Part shown: piece by piece, positions 1 to 8,418 of the stretch
Position numbering within the stretch: the first letter of the stretch is position 1
Layout: the number at the start of each line of letters is the position of its first letter
Assembly (NCBI GenBank): GCA_944319815.1
Contig: CALUEX010000017.1
Coordinates: forward strand, 1 to 54,584
DNA: 54,584 bases
Source: an uncultured Prevotella sp.
GTDB lineage: Bacteria; Bacteroidota; Bacteroidia; Bacteroidales; Bacteroidaceae
Direction of reading: 5' to 3'
The notes under the pieces: model-generated
Seen by the model: the letters and a program-made list of their open reading frames with translations, nothing else
Databases searched by the model: none
Told to the model about the DNA's origin: nothing
Position numbers and translations under genes: made by a program

Positions 1-76
1 TGTCAACTGTAAAGATACTAAAAATATTTCATTCCCACAACTTTTTCAAAGGTTTTCTTATACCGAACTCACGTTA
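1..76 (-). mobile_element. Terminal ~76 bp of an IS-like element (probable transposase-proximal end)
   Basis: Bases 58-76 (TTATACCGAACTCACGTTA) are the exact reverse complement of 54509-54527, giving a 19-bp inverted repeat at the two window ends. Read on the minus strand, the left end runs inward from the repeat into AT-rich sequence with a -7-like TATCTTTA near base 15, as expected just upstream of a leftward transposase gene lying outside the window. No coding part is visible here. Identification as an IS end is inference from the repeat and from the partial protein at the other window end; the IS family is not determined. Confidence 0.55.
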
Positions 77-639
77 TGTTATATGTAAGTGATGCTTGTC
101 TTCGTGCCATTTGTCTTGTTGTTTTCTTAACTCCTCTTTTATATTAAATAAGGTTAAAATACTTCTCAAATTTTCTTGCTTCCAGTTTACAATGATTTTT
201 TTTCATATATTTGTCGATGATTAAAAGTACACTATGTAAATGCAAAGCTGTAAGGTCATTATATCTGTGCAATAATCAGGTGCGCTTAAATATAAAATGA
301 GGAGGTGATGTCATAATATATATAATATGATTATTAAGGATATGTATCCTGCCGACAGCAATGTCAGTTAAGGTTGTTGTATATGGCACTTTCATTAATG
401 ACCGTGGATGTTTTTCCGATATAACTCTTTTTGTCTGAGCTTTTGGCTCTTGTCCTCTCAACTTATAACAACGCCTATATTCGTACATCATAAACAAATA
501 AGCTGAAAAGTTCACGTCGTAGGAGTGCGGATTGTTCATATTTGTTAATGTACGAGGCCACTTGGCAGTAACCATAAATTGAGATAGGCAATGAATGATT
601 TATGCCTTTTTATTGTTTAACTAAACAAAATTATTAATT
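77..639. other. AT-rich intergenic region, no convincing gene
   Basis: About 560 bp separate the IS-like end from the protease gene. A TATATTTG box at 206-213 fits the Bacteroidetes -7 consensus on the plus strand and would give a leader of roughly 420 nt, but no good -33 box is visible. A purine-rich GAGGAGGTGATG lies at 299-310, yet the ORF it could serve is only two codons long. A weak stem (AGGCA at 586-590 with TGCCT at 603-607) followed by T residues lies just before the protease start. The 99-codon minus-strand ORF here has no recognisable features. Confidence 0.4.
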
Positions 640-3525
640 ATGATGAAACCAAGCATGAAAACATACTGCCTGTTGACATTTTTTGTATGTTTTTTGTTAT
701 CGAATCCAATGATTCTGTCCGCCGACCCCGTGACAAGAGAGCGTGCCGCAAGTATAGCCGAATCTTTCTTTAAAAGCAAGGGGATGGTCTCAAAGTATAT
801 TTTGAATAATGTTTACCAAGCCCCGAAAAAGGATGCTTGCAGTGCCACAGCAGTGAAGGCCAACCCTAATTTTTATGTGTTTAATGCAGATACGGGATAT
901 GTGATAGTGTCGGGAAGCGACAATACGCCAGAGATTTTGGGGTATTCGCTTAACGGCAACTTCGATTACGACAAGATGCCCTGCAACATGAAGTCGTGGC
1001 TTGATTACTATTCGTCTCAAATAGAATACGCCGAGGCCAACGATGTAAGTGCCGAGAGAGCATCCGGCGAATTGCGCAAGCCAATAGAGCCACTGCTCAC
1101 ATGCAAATGGGGTCAGCATGAACCGTATAATCTGAAGTGCCCAGTAAACAATGGCATGCATTGCGTCACGGGCTGCGTAGCAACGGCCTTGTCGCAAGTG
1201 ATGTATTATTATAAGTGGCCGGAAAGGACAACCCAAGACATACCTGGCTACACACTCAACATAAACGGCGTGGAAACGGAGATCCCCGCCGTGCCCGCTG
1301 GCACAGAATTCGATTGGGGCAATATGCTGCCGACATATTACGGGGTTGAGGCTACCGAAACGCAGCAGGAGGCTGTGGCCACTCTTATGTCCGTTGTCGG
1401 CACGGCGCTGGACATGATGTATAATACGGGAGAAAGCGGGGCTTTTACTAACTATCTTAATGATGTGCCTAAAACATACTTTGGTTATTCTGAAAATCAG
1501 GAACTTGTATCCCGTGCGGATATTGAAGAATGGGAAACGTTGATTTATAACGAATTGGCCGTAGGGCATCCCGTGATTTACAACGGAACAGAGAATAATA
1601 GTTCCGTAGGCCATTGTTTCGTAGTTGACGGTTACGACGGCGACCAGCTATTTCATGTGGATTGGGGCTGGGAAACATATGAAGGATATTACCTGTTGGA
1701 TGTTCTTGACCCCTATGCCCAAAACGTTTATGAGAATAATGGCGACGGATACCAAAGATGGCAAACTGCCGTGATCAATTTAGTTCCTGCCGGCCAGGAT
1801 GCCGACGCAGACTACCATATAGGCAATCCTGCAGATTTGACATATGAAAGTTTCGACATTTATGGCACGTTGAGAACCTCGGAAGGTCAGGATCTTGTCG
1901 CGGCCTTTAGTTGCAAAGAGGGTGGATTTTACGGAGACGTAAATTTATATGTGTCTGAGTCGCCTGATTTTGACTTCTCAACCTCGATATATTTGGATTA
2001 CAAAGGTTTGATTGTGAAAAGAAAGGAAACTGGATCTGTTAGTTTTTCTTGGATACCTGAAGCTCCGGGTAAATATTATTTATTCGTAGTCATGAATACT
2101 GGCGAAGTGTTAGCGTCCACTTCCGTCGAGATTGCCGAAGGCCCGGTGCGTGTAGACAAATTGGGACTTAGGTTCTTGTCTGCACAGATGTCAGGACAGG
2201 ACTTCAAAACCAAAAAGGTAGATCCAACTGATGAGAATGCGTCTTTAGTAGATGTTATTTCTGGATTAGAGGGGCCATATTTGAGGCATCATGATACGCA
2301 AATTCGGATAACCAATATGAATCAAGATCGTTGGGAAGGCAATTTCACTTTCGCCGTTGAAAAATACAATGACGATATAGATAAATATGAAACATTCCAG
2401 ACAATAAACAGGTCGGGGTGGGCATCGGCAGGAGCTACCTGGAACTTTGAAATGACATTCTATGAGTTGCCTGAAGGCAAGTATCGCTTGGCCGTGTATG
2501 TCAACGACGAGCTACTTAGTAACAGCTGGCATTTCAATGCTTATGATGGTGCAGAGGCTTGGACTGGTCCTAACGGACGGACTATGCTGAAGATTGAAGA
2601 CGATAAACTTACTATACCGGAAGACGTTTTGGCCGTTGACTTAAGACTATTTTCTGATTTGAATGGGATAATTCCCAACAATAATCCAAACACTATTTAT
2701 ATTGTTGACGTTGATGCGAAACAATCGGAGACTTTTATTGGACGCAATGTCGTAATCAAGAGGCATAATTCCGATTATGCTTACAATGCGGAGAATATTC
2801 AGTTGCAAGACGGGTATCCTTACTTTTCGCCTTATACTTACGATGTTGGAAAGATATCGTTTGTCAAGAGATTTGACAAGTTCTCTACCCTAGAAACTCA
2901 GCATTGGACGGTGTTTAGTATTCCGTTCACGGCATCGGATATAATGTATAGCGGTCGTAATTGCATATGGGCGCATGACGATAAAGACGAGGAAGGAAAC
3001 TTCTGGTTGCAGAAGCTAAGCCACATGAGCGATGATACGGCTTACTTCGTATGCGAAGATCAAGATTCCATCATTGCATGGCGGCCGTACATTGTGGCCG
3101 TACCAGATGGTATGGACGAGATAGTGTTCAGTGCAGAGAACATCAAGGTCAATTCTTCGCCCTCGGCTATGCCAAGGACAGAGAACTATCGGTTTGTTTC
3201 TGATATGTCAGGTTGCAAGACGTTTGACTTGTATGTGATGGATGAATCCACAGGTGACAAGTTCAGTTATAAAGGTGATGATTACACAACAATGCCTTTC
3301 GGAGCGTATTTCATGCCGGTCAATGACAATATCCGACCTGAATGCATATTAATAGAGGCAACAAAAATAGGCAACATCGCAACGTCAATAGAAAGTGTTT
3401 ATTCCGATGAGTCGGGAGTGGAAAGTGTGTATAATGTTGACGGCCAAAAACTGCCGAAAGTTCAAAAGGGTCTTAACATAATAAGGAAGGCCGACGGTAC
3501 GACTAAAAAAATTGTGGTAAGGTAA
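640..3525 (+). CDS. Secreted C10 family cysteine protease (streptopain/interpain-like)
   Basis: This predicts an exported 961-residue papain-like protease of peptidase family C10, the family of SpeB and Prevotella interpain A. Residues 1-28 form a hydrophobic signal peptide and about 30-145 resemble the Spi_C10 inhibitory propeptide. The catalytic cysteine is C179 in GCVATALSQVMYYY and the histidine is H325 in VGHCFVVDGYDG, followed by FHVDWGWE, which supplies the conserved Asn/Trp region. After the catalytic domain come about 570 residues of beta-rich sequence. The last ~30 residues (VYNVDGQKL...KGLNIIR...KKIVVR) resemble a type IX secretion sorting domain. Two adjacent ATG codons (640 and 643) are possible starts. 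The gene is monocistronic. Likely roles are protein degradation for nutrition or virulence; the substrate is unknown. Confidence 0.9.
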   Translation: MMKPSMKTYCLLTFFVCFLLSNPMILSADPVTRERAASIAESFFKSKGMVSKYILNNVYQAPKKDACSATAVKANPNFYVFNADTGYVIVSGSDNTPEILGYSLNGNFDYDKMPCNMKSWLDYYSSQIEYAEANDVSAERASGELRKPIEPLLTCKWGQHEPYNLKCPVNNGMHCVTGCVATALSQVMYYYKWPERTTQDIPGYTLNINGVETEIPAVPAGTEFDWGNMLPTYYGVEATETQQEAVATLMSVVGTALDMMYNTGESGAFTNYLNDVPKTYFGYSENQELVSRADIEEWETLIYNELAVGHPVIYNGTENNSSVGHCFVVDGYDGDQLFHVDWGWETYEGYYLLDVLDPYAQNVYENNGDGYQRWQTAVINLVPAGQDADADYHIGNPADLTYESFDIYGTLRTSEGQDLVAAFSCKEGGFYGDVNLYVSESPDFDFSTSIYLDYKGLIVKRKETGSVSFSWIPEAPGKYYLFVVMNTGEVLASTSVEIAEGPVRVDKLGLRFLSAQMSGQDFKTKKVDPTDENASLVDVISGLEGPYLRHHDTQIRITNMNQDRWEGNFTFAVEKYNDDIDKYETFQTINRSGWASAGATWNFEMTFYELPEGKYRLAVYVNDELLSNSWHFNAYDGAEAWTGPNGRTMLKIEDDKLTIPEDVLAVDLRLFSDLNGIIPNNNPNTIYIVDVDAKQSETFIGRNVVIKRHNSDYAYNAENIQLQDGYPYFSPYTYDVGKISFVKRFDKFSTLETQHWTVFSIPFTASDIMYSGRNCIWAHDDKDEEGNFWLQKLSHMSDDTAYFVCEDQDSIIAWRPYIVAVPDGMDEIVFSAENIKVNSSPSAMPRTENYRFVSDMSGCKTFDLYVMDESTGDKFSYKGDDYTTMPFGAYFMPVNDNIRPECILIEATKIGNIATSIESVYSDESGVESVYNVDGQKLPKVQKGLNIIRKADGTTKKIVVR

Positions 3526-3567
3526 GGCGGAATCAAGGCCGCTCGGATAATCAACGGATTAAGGTTT

Positions 3568-3606
3568 GGATGGTGTATTAAGTTTATTTGATTTGATATA
3601 CCATCC
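3568..3606 (+). terminator. Hairpin after the C10 protease gene
   Basis: GGATGGT at 3568-3574 pairs with ACCATCC at 3600-3606, and the neighbouring TAT/ATA extends the stem. It lies 43 bp after the protease stop codon. It lacks a long T tract immediately afterwards, so intrinsic termination is only probable. Confidence 0.45.
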
Positions 3607-3773
3607 TTAACTGTTAATTTTACACTTGATTATAACAGCAAATCAAAATTTTCGCCTAAAATAAAACGAAGCGTCCGTTTTTCGAACATTAATACGCCTG
3701 TTCGAGATAAGAAAGAACGATAAAAAGTTGACAATCTCGGAAATATCTTTAGATAAAATAGGCTGCATCTCGG

Positions 3774-3874
3774 AAGTGAAAATAAAAACTCGTTTCACTC
3801 GCTTTTATTTTGCACTTCACTCGATTTGGATAAATTTCTCTCGCTCAAAAAAGTAAAAACACATTTTACTTTTT
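3774..3874. repeat. Pair of AT-rich palindromes upstream of the lipoprotein gene
   Basis: Two hairpins are stacked here. The first pairs AAGTGAAAATAAAAAC (from about 3775) imperfectly with GCTTTTATTTTGCACTT (from about 3802). The second is exact: AAAAAGTAAAA at 3848-3858 with TTTTACTTTTT at 3864-3874 and a 5-nt loop. They sit 25-125 bp upstream of the -7 box at 3899. They may act as a bidirectional terminator, a regulator binding region or a dispersed intergenic repeat; the sequence does not decide. Confidence 0.5.
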
Positions 3875-3898
3875 ATTCGCTTAATCGAAATTTTGCAC

Positions 3899-3906
3899 TA
3901 TCTTTG
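3899..3906 (+). promoter_or_regulatory. -7 box (TATCTTTG) for the rsmG-ruvC gene cluster
   Basis: TATCTTTG matches the Bacteroidetes sigma-ABfr -7 consensus TAnnTTTG and lies 22 nt upstream of the lipoprotein ATG at 3929. A clear TTTG -33 box is not seen. This may drive the whole same-strand cluster to 8412. Confidence 0.6.
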
Positions 3907-3928
3907 CAAATGAATTAAATGAAACGAC

Positions 3929-4741
3929 ATGAGAAAATCAATTATATCAACACTCGCGATTTGCGCAACGATGATGCTCGCCGCGTCGTGCGGCGGCAAC
4001 TCAGGCAAAGGTGGTAACGGAAAAGACAGCCTGACCTTTGACAGCCTGAAAGTAGACTCAACCCTCTCGCTGACGGAAGACACGGCCGGGCCAAGATGCC
4101 ACGTAAGCCTGTGCCTGACTTATGCCAAGGGCAAGAATGCCGACATGATAAACGATTCCGTCATCCGCTCGGGCATACTAAGCCCTGACTACTTCTCGAT
4201 TACGGGGCAGAAACTGTCGCCCAAGGAGGCTGCCGACTCGTTCGTCACAAGATACCTCGCCGAATATAAAAAGGAGTACGGCGAAATCTACAGGGCGGAC
4301 AAGGCGCACGGAGCGTCATATAACTGCGAGTACATCGTGAAAACGCACGTCATCGACGACAACGAGAAATACTACACTTACATTGCCGACGTATATATGT
4401 ATGGAGGCGGGGCACACGGCAACTCCATCGTAGTGGCAAGGAACATCGACGCTGCCACTGGCAAAATCGTGTCGCTCAGGGACTTGTTCGTACCTGGATA
4501 CGAACAGGGACTGAACGACCTCATCGTCAAGGCACTCTGCGAGAAGTATGAAGTTAACGACCTGAAAGGGCTGAACGACAAAACAATCTTTTTAGGCATA
4601 GACGTTTATGCACCAGACAACTTCATCATAGGCAAAAAAGGCATAACGTTCATCTATTCGCCTGACGAGATTGCCTGCCATGCCGAAGGCGAAATCAGGG
4701 TTACAATAAGCAATGACGACATGGAGGGACTGCTGAAATAA
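3929..4741 (+). CDS. Lipoprotein with DUF4163/DUF3298 (RsiV-like) domains
   Basis: A 270-residue lipoprotein: signal sequence MRKSIISTLAICATMMLAASC with lipobox LAASC, then a Gly/Asn/Ser linker. The body matches the DUF4163-DUF3298 layout: an N-terminal part with YxVxYP-like strands (about 50-160), the GGAHGN segment (about 155-165) and the C-terminal NFIIGKKGITFIYSPDEIA...GEIRVTI block typical of DUF3298. These domains occur in the anti-sigma factor RsiV and in the peptidoglycan deacetylase PdaC. In Bacteroidetes the free-standing lipoproteins have no firm function, and I assign none. It opens a same-strand run continuing into rsmG 91 bp downstream. Confidence 0.8.
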   Translation: MRKSIISTLAICATMMLAASCGGNSGKGGNGKDSLTFDSLKVDSTLSLTEDTAGPRCHVSLCLTYAKGKNADMINDSVIRSGILSPDYFSITGQKLSPKEAADSFVTRYLAEYKKEYGEIYRADKAHGASYNCEYIVKTHVIDDNEKYYTYIADVYMYGGGAHGNSIVVARNIDAATGKIVSLRDLFVPGYEQGLNDLIVKALCEKYEVNDLKGLNDKTIFLGIDVYAPDNFIIGKKGITFIYSPDEIACHAEGEIRVTISNDDMEGLLK

Positions 4742-4832
4742 GGCAGGCAACACCATGCGAACCTTCATGATTGTCCAACGCCATCGGCCTTAGACTTACA
4801 AATCGCGAACCATTCATCATGCGTCAAAAAAT

Positions 4833-5453
4833 ATGGATATAATACTAAAATATTTTACGGAACTGTCTGACACGCAGCGCGTGATGTTCAATGCGCTGGA
4901 CGGTCTGTACCGCGACTGGAACAGCAAAATCAACGTAATATCGCGAAAGGACATTGACAACCTGTACGAGCACCATATTCTTCACTCCCTGGCTATAGCC
5001 AAGGCCATAAGGTTCAGGCCGGGCACTCGCGTGCTCGACCTCGGCACTGGCGGCGGTTTCCCTGGCATCCCGCTTGCCATAATGTTCCCCGAGACACGCT
5101 TCAAGCTCATAGACGGCACGGGGAAGAAAATCCTTGTGGTCAAGGAAGTGGCCAAGTCAATAGGACTTACAAACTGCGAAGCTGAACACACAAGGGGCGA
5201 AAACGAGGACGGCAAGTACGACTTCGTTGTAAGCCGTGCCGTAATGCCACTGCCCGACCTCGTGAAGCTCGTCAAGAAAAACATTGGCAAGACTCAGCAC
5301 AACGCCCTGCCCAATGGACTGCTGTGCCTGAAAGGCGGGAACATCAACGAGGAAATCAAGCCGTTCAAGCACATAGTGGACGTAATGGAGCTTAGCACGA
5401 TGTTTGACGAAGAATGGTTCAAGCAGAAATATCTCATATACCTGCCGCTATGA
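4833..5453 (+). CDS. rsmG: 16S rRNA (guanine(527)-N(7))-methyltransferase RsmG
   Basis: A 206-residue cytoplasmic enzyme that methylates N7 of G527 of 16S rRNA with S-adenosylmethionine; its loss gives low-level streptomycin resistance in other bacteria. The SAM-binding motif I is clear at 66-80 (RVLDLGTGGGFPGIP), followed by FKLIDGTGKKI, the acidic motif II/III region, and YDFVVSRAVMPLPDLV, where the conserved SRA motif lies. The Bacteroidetes form is slightly shorter than the usual 210-240 residues but looks complete. It lies between the lipoprotein and the MBL hydrolase in a same-strand run with ruvC. Confidence 0.93.
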   Translation: MDIILKYFTELSDTQRVMFNALDGLYRDWNSKINVISRKDIDNLYEHHILHSLAIAKAIRFRPGTRVLDLGTGGGFPGIPLAIMFPETRFKLIDGTGKKILVVKEVAKSIGLTNCEAEHTRGENEDGKYDFVVSRAVMPLPDLVKLVKKNIGKTQHNALPNGLLCLKGGNINEEIKPFKHIVDVMELSTMFDEEWFKQKYLIYLPL

Positions 5454-5535
5454 TTAACGGCCTAACGGCCAAGAGCCTGGGCACGTATTTCCATACTTAA
5501 CATCCATAGCCATCCTGTCTTTTTTATACACTAAG

Positions 5536-6180
5536 ATGCTTAACATTCAAAGATTTGTCTGCAATATGTTCCAAGAGAACTGCTACGTGGCAAGCGATGA
5601 CACAGGAGAATGTGTCATAATTGACTGCGGGGCGTTCTTTCCTGAAGAAAAAAAAGCCATTGCCCAATATATCCACGATAACAAATTGGCTCCCAAACGG
5701 CTTCTGTGCACCCATGGACACGTAGACCACAATTTCGGCGATAAATTCATGAACGACGAATTTGGCCTTTTGCCTGAATATCACAAGGCCGACGAGCCTC
5801 TAATGGAAAATCTCGCCGGACAGGCCAAGGCTTTCATAGGCATTGACTATGAAGACGCCTTTACTGGTAGCGGGAAGCACATAACGGACGGCGAGAGCAT
5901 AACCTTCGGCAATCATGAGTTGACCGTAATGCTCACCCCGGGCCACTCACCAGGCTCTGTGTTCTTTTATTGCGAAGAAGAAGGCATGGCTTTCTCCGGC
6001 GACACATTGTTCCAGATGAGCGTAGGGCGAACAGACCTCGAGCTCGGCGACTATGACGCATTAATCGGCAGTTTGCGGCTTATTGCGGGGAAACTGCCCG
6101 GAGATACGGTTATATTGCCCGGCCACGGAGGACGCACTACGATGAAAGATGAGCTGGCATACAACCCTTACCTAAAATAG
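5536..6180 (+). CDS. MBL-fold metallohydrolase (glyoxalase II-like, YcbL type)
   Basis: A 214-residue soluble enzyme with the metallo-beta-lactamase fold. The zinc-binding HxHxDH motif is THGHVDHN, with H60, H62, D64 and H65. Further ligands lie in TPGHSPGSV (about 135), FSGDTLF (the bridging Asp) and the C-terminal LPGHGGRTT. Length and motif spacing fit the YcbL/glyoxalase-II group of thioester hydrolases, but the two-domain substrate-binding region of true glyoxalase II is missing, so the substrate is open. It lies 82 bp after rsmG and 11 bp before ruvC, probably co-transcribed. Confidence 0.87.
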   Translation: MLNIQRFVCNMFQENCYVASDDTGECVIIDCGAFFPEEKKAIAQYIHDNKLAPKRLLCTHGHVDHNFGDKFMNDEFGLLPEYHKADEPLMENLAGQAKAFIGIDYEDAFTGSGKHITDGESITFGNHELTVMLTPGHSPGSVFFYCEEEGMAFSGDTLFQMSVGRTDLELGDYDALIGSLRLIAGKLPGDTVILPGHGGRTTMKDELAYNPYLK

Positions 6181-6191
6181 CGAAACACGCA

Positions 6192-6758
6192 ATGACCGAG
6201 AAAATCATAATGGGCATAGACCCCGGCACGAACGTCATGGGCTACGGACTACTGAAAGTACGGGGCAACAAACCCGCGATGATGGCTATGGGGGTGATTG
6301 ATATACGCAAAATCCACGACCCATACCTAAGGCTGGGCAAGATTTTCGAGCGTGTGACAAGCCTCATCGACGAATTTCTACCTGACGAAATGGCCATAGA
6401 AGCACCGTTCTTCGGAAAGAACATACAGTCGATGCTGAAACTCGGACGTGCACAGGGAGTTGCAATAGCTGCCGCAATACACCATGACGTGCCCATACAC
6501 GAATATGCCCCGATGAAAATCAAGATGGCACTCACAGGGCAAGGACTCGCTTCGAAAGAGCAAGTGGCGGGTATGCTAAAACGGTTGCTTAACATAAAAG
6601 ACGAGGACATGACGCCTTTCATGGACGCGACAGACGCCCTTGCAGCTGCTTATTGCCATTTCATGCAGGATGGGACACCGGTCACTGACAAGAAGTACAG
6701 CAGTTGGAAGGATTTTACGATAAAGAACAAAGACAGGATAAGATGCAACGGATTATAG
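6192..6758 (+). CDS. ruvC: Holliday junction endonuclease RuvC
   Basis: A 188-residue resolvase that cuts Holliday junctions bound by RuvAB during recombinational repair. The RNase H-like catalytic acids are all present: D10 in [15 protein letters not shown]70 in [11 protein letters not shown], and D145 and D148 in [27 protein letters not shown] and the basic [11 protein letters not shown] segment match DNA-contact regions of the family. The C-terminus runs about 15 residues past the family core. Its last codons overlap the start of the next gene, which suggests translational coupling. ruvA and ruvB are not in the window. Confidence 0.95.
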   Translation: MTEKIIMGIDPGTNVMGYGLLKVRGNKPAMMAMGVIDIRKIHDPYLRLGKIFERVTSLIDEFLPDEMAIEAPFFGKNIQSMLKLGRAQGVAIAAAIHHDVPIHEYAPMKIKMALTGQGLASKEQVAGMLKRLLNIKDEDMTPFMDATDALAAAYCHFMQDGTPVTDKKYSSWKDFTIKNKDRIRCNGL

Positions 6759-8224
6759 CGATGGCAAAGGGAACGGCCCGTATGCCGCAATGGAGCAAGG
6801 CCGAACCTGTTGACTTCGAGTTGTGCGACGGTGAGCATATTGCCGTCATAGGTCCTAACGGGGCGGGCAAGTCGATGTTCATTGACCTTCTTACAGGTCG
6901 ACACCCAACGGTAGGCGACTGCACAAAATACGATTTTTCACCAAGCACAAAGCCGTTGGTTTCCGACAATATAAAATACATTACGTTCAAGGATTCTTAC
7001 GGTGACAGCGACGGAACGTACTATCTGCAACAACGCTGGAACCAACACGACATAAGCGAAGACACCCCTACCGTAGGCGAATTGCTTGAAGACGCCTATC
7101 AGTTGACTGGCGACAACTCTGCCGAAAGCAACGTTTTCAAGAAAAAACTATACTCAATATTCGGCTTGGACGGCCTTCTTGACAAGTACATTATCCTGCT
7201 GTCAAGCGGTGAACTGCGCAAGTTCCAGCTCACGCGGACGCTTCTTGCACGCCCGAGGGTGCTGGTTATGGATAATCCGTTCATCGGCCTCGATGCCGAA
7301 ACGCGCCTACAGCTTGACGAATTGCTGACAACTATCTCACGGGAAACGGCATTGCAAATCATAACCGTAGTGTCAAGGGTGAAAGACATTCCATCGTTCA
7401 CAACGCACGTAGTAATGGTTGAAGGCATGAAAGTTGGCAAGAAAACAACCGTTAGCGACTTTCTCGTCTCCCCCAAAATGCAAAAAACAGAACCGAAAGC
7501 GAGAAACGTAACGATGCCTGGCAGCGAGAAAGGCTATGGCAAGCCTTGTAACGAAAGTCTTGACGTAATAAAGATGAACGACATAACCATACGTTACGGG
7601 GCGCGCACCATACTTAACCACCTCAACTGGACGGTAAAACAAGGGGAACATTGGGCCGTGTCAGGACGTAACGGGGCTGGAAAATCCACGCTGTTAAGCC
7701 TCGTCTGCGCCGACAATCCACAGGCTTACGCTTGCGACATCGCCCTGTTCGGACGGAAACGCGGTACAGGCGAAAGCATCTGGGACATCAAGAAACGGAT
7801 AGGATACGTATCGCCCGAAATGCACAGGGCGTACCATCGCGACATACAGTCTATCATGGTGGTAGCCAGCGGACTAAAAGACACGGTAGGACTTTACGCC
7901 AAACCTAACGCGGACGAAAGCGAAACGTGCCGCAGGTGGATGGATGTTTTCGGGATAAAGAGCCTTGCCGACAAGACGTTCATGAAGCTGTCAAGCGGTG
8001 AACAACGCTTGGTCTTGCTTGCACGGGCGTTCGTTAAAGACCCTGACTTGTTGATTTTGGACGAACCGTTCCATGGCCTTGACGACCAGAACCGCGCCAT
8101 GGTGACGGACATAATAGAATGTTTCTGCCGCCGACATGACAAGACTCTCGTCATGGTTAGCCATTACCAAGAGGAGCTGCCACGCTGCATCGACCATCAA
8201 CTGACGCTGAAACACAACGCCTAA
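6743..8224 (+). CDS. Double ABC ATPase, ModF/PhrA-like, without membrane domain
   Basis: A soluble protein of about 493 residues with two ABC ATPase domains in tandem. The N-terminal domain has Walker A GPNGAGKS, signature LSSGELRK and Walker B VLVMDNPF; the second has [17 protein letters not shown] and LLILDEPF. The arrangement matches the ModF (PhrA) group rather than ABC-F proteins, since the long ABC-F linker is missing. The family's role is unsettled. Walker B of the first domain has Asn in place of the catalytic Glu (DNPF), so only the second site may hydrolyse ATP efficiently. I prefer the ATG at 6743, which overlaps ruvC by 16 bp; an upstream start at 6704 would extend the overlap to 55 bp. 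Confidence 0.8.
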   Translation: MQRIIAMAKGTARMPQWSKAEPVDFELCDGEHIAVIGPNGAGKSMFIDLLTGRHPTVGDCTKYDFSPSTKPLVSDNIKYITFKDSYGDSDGTYYLQQRWNQHDISEDTPTVGELLEDAYQLTGDNSAESNVFKKKLYSIFGLDGLLDKYIILLSSGELRKFQLTRTLLARPRVLVMDNPFIGLDAETRLQLDELLTTISRETALQIITVVSRVKDIPSFTTHVVMVEGMKVGKKTTVSDFLVSPKMQKTEPKARNVTMPGSEKGYGKPCNESLDVIKMNDITIRYGARTILNHLNWTVKQGEHWAVSGRNGAGKSTLLSLVCADNPQAYACDIALFGRKRGTGESIWDIKKRIGYVSPEMHRAYHRDIQSIMVVASGLKDTVGLYAKPNADESETCRRWMDVFGIKSLADKTFMKLSSGEQRLVLLARAFVKDPDLLILDEPFHGLDDQNRAMVTDIIECFCRRHDKTLVMVSHYQEELPRCIDHQLTLKHNA

Positions 8225-8241
8225 AGCTACATCACGCACCC

Positions 8242-8412
8242 ATGAACGCTACAGAAACCATACAAACGGTAATCGTCGCCATAGTGATTGCCTGCGCCGT
8301 GGCCTATGCCTCATGGCGTTCATACAAGGCGTTGACGGCAAAAGGCGATGCCTGCACAGGCTGTCCGCTGAAAGACTCGTGCAAGAAAGGACGACGGAAC
8401 CGAAAGGAATGA
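8242..8412 (+). CDS. Small FeoB-associated-type Cys-rich membrane protein
   Basis: A 56-residue ORF: one transmembrane helix (about residues 7-25, TVIVAIVIACAVAYASW) followed by a short cytoplasmic tail with the cysteine pattern CTGCPLKDSCKK and a basic end. This helix plus CxxCPLxxxC layout is that of the small proteins annotated as FeoB-associated Cys-rich membrane proteins, which usually sit beside feoB and may handle iron. No feoA or feoB lies in this window, so it is an orphan here. It starts 17 bp after the ABC ATPase and its stop is 6 bp from the convergent pcrA stop. Confidence 0.7.
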   Translation: MNATETIQTVIVAIVIACAVAYASWRSYKALTAKGDACTGCPLKDSCKKGRRNRKE

Positions 8413-8418
8413 CACCCG

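Noticed and set aside
276-575. 99-codon minus-strand ORF upstream of the C10 protease
   Set aside because: AT-rich sequence with no family features and no promoter or ribosome-binding context; most likely chance.
790-1614. 274-codon ORF antisense to the C10 protease
   Set aside because: It mirrors the codon pattern of the recognised protease gene and has no family resemblance.
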